From positions 1-7,469 of the forward strand of contig DRNB01000233.1 of NCBI GenBank assembly GCA_011375045.1: a stretch of 7,469 bases of DNA, written 5' to 3'. Below are positions 4,340-7,469 of the stretch, one piece after another. Both the position numbers and the translations under genes were made by a program. Each line of letters starts with the position of its first letter. The stretch's first letter is position 1. The notes below the pieces were generated by a model. That model saw only the letters and a program-made list of their open reading frames with translations, did not search any database and had not been told where the DNA came from. The DNA is from Aquifex aeolicus. GTDB lineage: Bacteria; Aquificota; Aquificia; Aquificales; Aquificaceae.

Positions 4340-6046
4340 AGCCCTCCCTATGTCCGCCCTGGCTATGATGCCCACCAGCTTTCTGCTCCCCTTTCGCTCG
4401 ACAACGGGCAGTCTACCCACACCCCTTCCTACCATCAGCTTGAGCGCTTCCGACAGGGTTTCGTCAGGGGTAACGACCTCGAGATCCTTCGACATAACCT
4501 CCCCTACCCTTTTCCTTTCCCTCTCTTCCTCGCTCACCTTCAGAACGTCGCTACGCGTTACTATGCCCACTAAGTAATCACCCACAACAACCGGCAGTCC
4601 TCCTATGAGGTTCTTCTCTAAGAGCGAATGGGCGTATCTGACGCTGTCTTCGGGAGCAACCGTCAGGGGTGTGGACATGTAATCTCTGACCTTCAGCCTT
4701 TCGAGAACAAACATACCAAGATCGCTGCGGTAGGCAGGAGAGTCAAAGCGCGTGTCCAGCTGGCTGGGGTAAACCGTTTCCCGGGAGGTTAAAAGGTAGG
4801 TTATGAACACACTTATCATCGAAGGGACCAGCAGTTCGTAACCGCCCGTTACCTCAGAGACCAGAATTATGTTGGCGAGGGGTGCGTTCGCCACACCTGC
4901 AAGGAAGGAAACCATACCCACCACAACGAGGGAGGGGATATCGAGGTTGTCCAGCCCCAGGAGTTTTTCGAGAGCGGTTCCGTACAGAGCTCCCAGAAAA
5001 CCCCCCATCACGAGGGAGGGACCAAAGATACCTCCGGAAGCACCCGATCCGAGGAGAAGGGACATGCCAAGGAGCACCCCGAGGAAACCACCCACGAGCA
5101 GGGAGTAGTCGTCGTGCTTTCCGTCCAGAACAGTCTGCACCCACCCAAGACCTCCCCCCGTGGCTACGGGGAAGAGGTAACATACTCCACCTGCCGAGAG
5201 CCCCCCTATGAAAACCCTGAGGTAGGGAGAGGGGAAGAGCCGCTCCATCCTTTTCCTGGTGAACAGAAAGAAGCGGATGAAGAGCTTGACCACAAGGGTG
5301 CACACGAGGGCGAGTCCCACGAAGAGGGGTATATCGCTGAAACCTCTCTCCGAAAAAGGAGTAACCGAAACGTGGAAAAGGGGCTCGAAACCAAAAACTG
5401 TCCCGAACACGCTGTAGGAAACAACCGACGCTATGAAGCTGGGAAGGAGAGCCTGGGCTTCGAAGTCCCGTCTGAAGAAAACCTCGCTGCTCATTATGGC
5501 GCCGGCGAGGGGTGCTTTCAGAACCGCGGACAGGCCGGCACCAAAACCCACAGCTATAAGTATCCTCCTCTCCGTGGCTGAGAGCCTGAAGATCTTCGAA
5601 AGGGAGTCCGCGATGCCCGCCCCTATCAGAGCGGAAGGGGAAAGCCTGCCCACGGGTCCTCCCGTTCCTATAACCACCGCCGAGGCTATCAGCTTGACAA
5701 GGGACGTTTTCAGCGACAGCCGTTTCCTCCGATGGTAAGCCTGGACTACAGCATCCCCGCTCATACCGTGGGCTTCAGGAGCGACGAGTTGAACCAGAAT
5801 CTCTGAGAGAAGTGCGCCCCCTGCCATCACGAGGGGAAGCAGGTAAGCGAGCTCCGGCAGGGAAAGCGTAGCCTCCCCTCCTCCGTTGAGACCGGGGGGC
5901 TGGGGTATCTTGATACCCAGAAGGCGACCGAGCACCAGATCGCTTACAGCGTTGAGGGTGGTTATGAAGAGGAGCACAAGCAGTCCGGCTCCCAAGCCCA
6001 CGAGGGTGGGGAAGAACACATACAGGCGCAGAATACCGAGAAGCAT
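4319..6046 (-). CDS. ClC-type chloride channel/transporter with C-terminal CBS domain pair
   Basis: This 575-residue protein is a ClC-family anion channel or transporter in the inner membrane. About ten hydrophobic stretches cover residues 8-420. The best preserved filter motif is GSGASGGIFGPSL (333-345), and a candidate for the pore tyrosine is Tyr426 in ETVYPSQ. A CBS pair follows at about 455-505 (DYMSTPLTVAPED... GIVTRSDVL) and 515-570 (EVMSKDLEVVTPDE... GIIARADIG), which in relatives senses nucleotides. Two usual motifs are altered. GREGP reads GRLSP at 133-137, so the gating glutamate is Leu135. The GSGIP/GHGVP-type filter reads GMSGD at 94-98. Loss of the gating Glu normally uncouples protons from chloride, so channel-like conduction is inferred. 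The start at 6046 lies 14 bp from the rtcA start, and no Shine-Dalgarno sequence is visible. Confidence 0.9.
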   Translation of the reverse strand: MLLGILRLYVFFPTLVGLGAGLLVLLFITTLNAVSDLVLGRLLGIKIPQPPGLNGGGEATLSLPELAYLLPLVMAGGALLSEILVQLVAPEAHGMSGDAVVQAYHRRKRLSLKTSLVKLIASAVVIGTGGPVGRLSPSALIGAGIADSLSKIFRLSATERRILIAVGFGAGLSAVLKAPLAGAIMSSEVFFRRDFEAQALLPSFIASVVSYSVFGTVFGFEPLFHVSVTPFSERGFSDIPLFVGLALVCTLVVKLFIRFFLFTRKRMERLFPSPYLRVFIGGLSAGGVCYLFPVATGGGLGWVQTVLDGKHDDYSLLVGGFLGVLLGMSLLLGSGASGGIFGPSLVMGGFLGALYGTALEKLLGLDNLDIPSLVVVGMVSFLAGVANAPLANIILVSEVTGGYELLVPSMISVFITYLLTSRETVYPSQLDTRFDSPAYRSDLGMFVLERLKVRDYMSTPLTVAPEDSVRYAHSLLEKNLIGGLPVVVGDYLVGIVTRSDVLKVSEEERERKRVGEVMSKDLEVVTPDETLSEALKLMVGRGVGRLPVVERKGSRKLVGIIARADIGRAIRENLP

Positions 6047-6060
6047 GTAAATATAATCTA
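6047..6060. promoter_or_regulatory. Compact divergent clc/rtcA intergenic region
   Basis: Only 14 bp, all but three of them A or T, separate the two divergent start codons. It contains TATAAT (6052-6057) facing rtcA and TAGATT/TATATT-like sequence facing clc. The boxes are too close to the ATGs to place a normal start site for rtcA, and neither strand shows a convincing -35. Promoter elements therefore probably extend into the opposite gene's coding sequence. Confidence 0.35.
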
Positions 6061-7119
6061 ATGCCCTTTCTGGATATAGACGGCTCCTACGGAGAGGGAG
6101 GAGGTCAGATTGTCAGAACCGCTCTGTTTCTGAGCACAGTTCTCGGGGTACCCGTCAGAATAAGGAAGATAAGGCTCGGACGGAGGAAGCCGGGGCTGAA
6201 GAGACAGCACCTTCACATAGTCCGTTTCCTGAAGAGGATGTGCGAAGCTAAGGTCGAAGGGGATCGGGTTGGCTCCCTCGAACTCAGCTACACCCCCGGC
6301 AGACCAAGAGCCGGTCGCTACACCGTGAACTTCGGAACCCCCGCCTCCATCAGTCTCTTCCTTCAGACCGTTCTTCCCGTCGTGCTCCTTACTCCGGGCT
6401 CTACAGAGGTGGAGGTTACAGGAGGAACCGAGGTCCCCATGAGTCCAACTATCGACTGGCTCCGGTTCGTTTACCTTCCCCTTGTAAGACCTCTGAGGGA
6501 AACAGTCCGCCTCGATGTGCTGAAGAGGGGATACCTCCCCGCCGGAGGGGGGAGGGTAAAGCTCACGGTTTCGGGGGATCTCGACCCCCTGAATCTGAAA
6601 GCGGCTGTAAGGGAGAGGCTGTCTCCCTTCAGGGAAAAGCAGGGCAGGGTGCAGAGGGTCCACCTCCTCTCCGTTGCCCACGAGCTTCTAAGGGAGAGGC
6701 GTGTTGTAGAGAGACAGGTTCAGGGCGCTCTGGAGTTTCTTCAGGGGAAGCTTTTTCCTGTGCAGGTATACCGTCAGTATGTAGAAGCGGATTCCATCGG
6801 AACGAGCGTTACCCTCTGGGTGGAGGACAGCGAGGGCAACATCCTGGGGGCGGATAGCCTGGGAAGGAAGGGTAAGCCTGCGGAGGAGGTCGGGAGGGAA
6901 GGAGCTTTAAAGCTGTGGGAGGACTGGATCACCGGTGCCACGGTGGACAGACATCTTGCGGACCATCTGATCCCTTGGCTCGCCCTGACAGGGGGCTGTA
7001 TAAGGGTTCCGCGATTCACCGGGCACCTCGAGACGAATCTGTGGGTGTGTGAACGCTTCCTCGGCGTGGGGAGCTTCAGGGTGTTGAGGGAGGAGAGGGT
7101 GGTGTGCGCTGTGGTATAA
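6061..7119 (+). CDS. rtcA: RNA 3'-terminal phosphate cyclase
   Basis: RtcA converts RNA 3'-phosphate ends to 2',3'-cyclic phosphates using ATP through a covalent His-AMP intermediate, a step in RNA repair and processing. The 352-residue length is normal. The N-terminal signature DGSYGEGGGQIVR occupies residues 7-19, with PGLKRQH following. TPASISLFLQTVLPVVLL and EVTGGTEVPMSPTIDW form the central core, and RGYLPAGGGRV (about 156-166) precedes the insert domain. Near the C-terminus RHLADHLIPWLALTGG (297-312) leads to His322 in TGHLETNLWVCERF, which aligns with the nucleotidylated His309 of the E. coli enzyme by distance from the C-terminus. The ATG at 6061 is the only start that keeps the N-terminal signature and does not reach into clc. 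No Shine-Dalgarno sequence is visible. No rtcB is in the window. Confidence 0.95.
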   Translation: MPFLDIDGSYGEGGGQIVRTALFLSTVLGVPVRIRKIRLGRRKPGLKRQHLHIVRFLKRMCEAKVEGDRVGSLELSYTPGRPRAGRYTVNFGTPASISLFLQTVLPVVLLTPGSTEVEVTGGTEVPMSPTIDWLRFVYLPLVRPLRETVRLDVLKRGYLPAGGGRVKLTVSGDLDPLNLKAAVRERLSPFREKQGRVQRVHLLSVAHELLRERRVVERQVQGALEFLQGKLFPVQVYRQYVEADSIGTSVTLWVEDSEGNILGADSLGRKGKPAEEVGREGALKLWEDWITGATVDRHLADHLIPWLALTGGCIRVPRFTGHLETNLWVCERFLGVGSFRVLREERVVCAVV

Positions 7120-7120
7120 T
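7112..7120 (+). promoter_or_regulatory. Extended -10 promoter for gyrA overlapping the rtcA stop codon
   Basis: TGGTATAAT is a TGn-extended, consensus -10 element. Its TATAAT is built from the last rtcA codon and the rtcA TAA stop. A start site 7 nt further falls near 7127, about 3 nt before the gyrA ATG at 7130. No -35 is evident at the usual spacing. Confidence 0.55.
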
Positions 7121-7129
7121 GAAGTATCC

Positions 7130-7469
7130 ATGGAAATCGTCGAGATTCCCGTAGAGGAAGAGGTCAAACAGTCCTACATAGACTACGCTATGTCCGTCAT
7201 CGTCGGGAGGGCGATCCCCGACGTCAGGGACGGACTCAAGCCCGTTCAGAGGAGAATCCTCTATGCGATGTATGAGATGAACCTGACCCCCGACAAGCCC
7301 TTCAAGAAGAGCGCCAGGGTAGTGGGGGAAGTTCTCGGTAAATACCATCCCCACGGTGATCAGGCGGTTTACGACGCTCTCGTCCGCATGGCTCAGGATT
7401 TCTCCATGAGATACCCCCTGATAATGGGTCAGGGAAACTTCGGATCCGTCGATGGAGATCCCCCCGCTC
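7130..7469 (+). CDS. gyrA: DNA gyrase subunit A, N-terminal part (runs off window)
   Basis: The first 113 residues are clearly a type IIA topoisomerase A subunit, the breakage-reunion subunit that introduces supercoils together with GyrB. Characteristic segments are SYIDYAMSVIVGRAIPDVRDGLKPVQRRILYAM, then KSARVVGEVLGKYHPHGD, VRMAQDFSMRYPLI and GQGNFGSVDGDPPA. The active-site tyrosine lies beyond the window. The position equal to E. coli Ser83 is Gln78 and that of Asp87 is Asp82. The usual Asp before GQGNFGS is Met99. The reading could formally be ParC, but the MAQDFSMRYPLI and DGDPPA stretches are typical of GyrA, and deep-branching thermophiles often have one such enzyme. The ATG is 10 bp after the rtcA stop, lacks a Shine-Dalgarno sequence, and follows a -10 element by 9 nt. 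Confidence 0.95.
   Translation, partial: MEIVEIPVEEEVKQSYIDYAMSVIVGRAIPDVRDGLKPVQRRILYAMYEMNLTPDKPFKKSARVVGEVLGKYHPHGDQAVYDALVRMAQDFSMRYPLIMGQGNFGSVDGDPPA

Noticed and set aside
4869..5738. Several plus-strand open frames opposite clc
   Set aside because: They lie antisense to a well-supported ClC gene, have biased Arg/Pro/Glu composition and no family resemblance. They are shadows of a GC-rich coding strand.
6052..6057. TATAAT as a normal -10 for rtcA
   Set aside because: It ends 3 nt before the ATG, so a standard start site would fall inside the coding sequence. It is kept only as part of the compact divergent region.
6040..6075. Fluoride riboswitch upstream of the ClC gene
   Set aside because: There is no untranslated leader of sufficient length, since the divergent rtcA start is 14 bp away.
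6058..6681. 207-codon minus-strand open frame
   Set aside because: It is fully antisense to rtcA, whose signature and catalytic His are intact, and the protein has no recognisable features.

Overview
The window most likely comes from a thermophilic, chemolithotrophic bacterium of the Aquificales (Aquificaceae-like). The recycling factor sequence closely resembles what I remember of the Aquifex protein, the proteins are rich in Glu/Lys/Arg, genes are tightly packed, and a DsrE/TusA-type sulfur relay is present. The host DNA looks fairly GC-rich by eye, which is more than in Aquifex itself, so the genus is not settled.

Layout. (1) Positions 1-1547, minus strand: a five-gene, translationally coupled operon running TusA-like, DsrE-like, DsrF-like, DsrH-like, then QueD (cut by the window edge). 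It looks like a protein sulfur relay ending in a 7-deazapurine/pterin enzyme. (2) About 1599-3198, minus strand: an IS200/IS605 element inserted in the divergent tusA/frr intergenic region. It has an apparently intact TnpB nuclease and a shrunken 81-aa TnpA. Similar subterminal hairpins with the same CTTAC loop sit at both ends. (3) 3239-4311, plus strand: frr and a membrane-anchored TPR-like protein of unknown function overlap by 4 bp. (4) 4319-6046, minus strand: a ClC-type anion channel/transporter with a C-terminal CBS pair. It converges on the previous gene with a 7-bp gap and lacks the gating glutamate. (5) 6061-7119, plus strand: rtcA, RNA 3'-terminal phosphate cyclase, divergent from clc with only 14 bp between start codons. 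(6) 7130 to the edge: the N-terminus of gyrA.

Most host genes are housekeeping: translation recycling, RNA repair, DNA topology and ion homeostasis. The accessory part is the transposon. A recurring signal is that tusA, frr and gyrA each have a good -10 hexamer only 9-10 nt before the ATG and no Shine-Dalgarno sequence. Genes inside the operon do have GAGG/GGAGG sites. This suggests leaderless transcripts at promoter-proximal genes.

I found no CRISPR array, tRNA, rRNA or obvious riboswitch. The most unusual items are the compact TnpA, the ClC without its gating Glu, the near-leaderless promoters, and the non-consensus residues in GyrA. Alignments and scans were done by eye and no database was searched.
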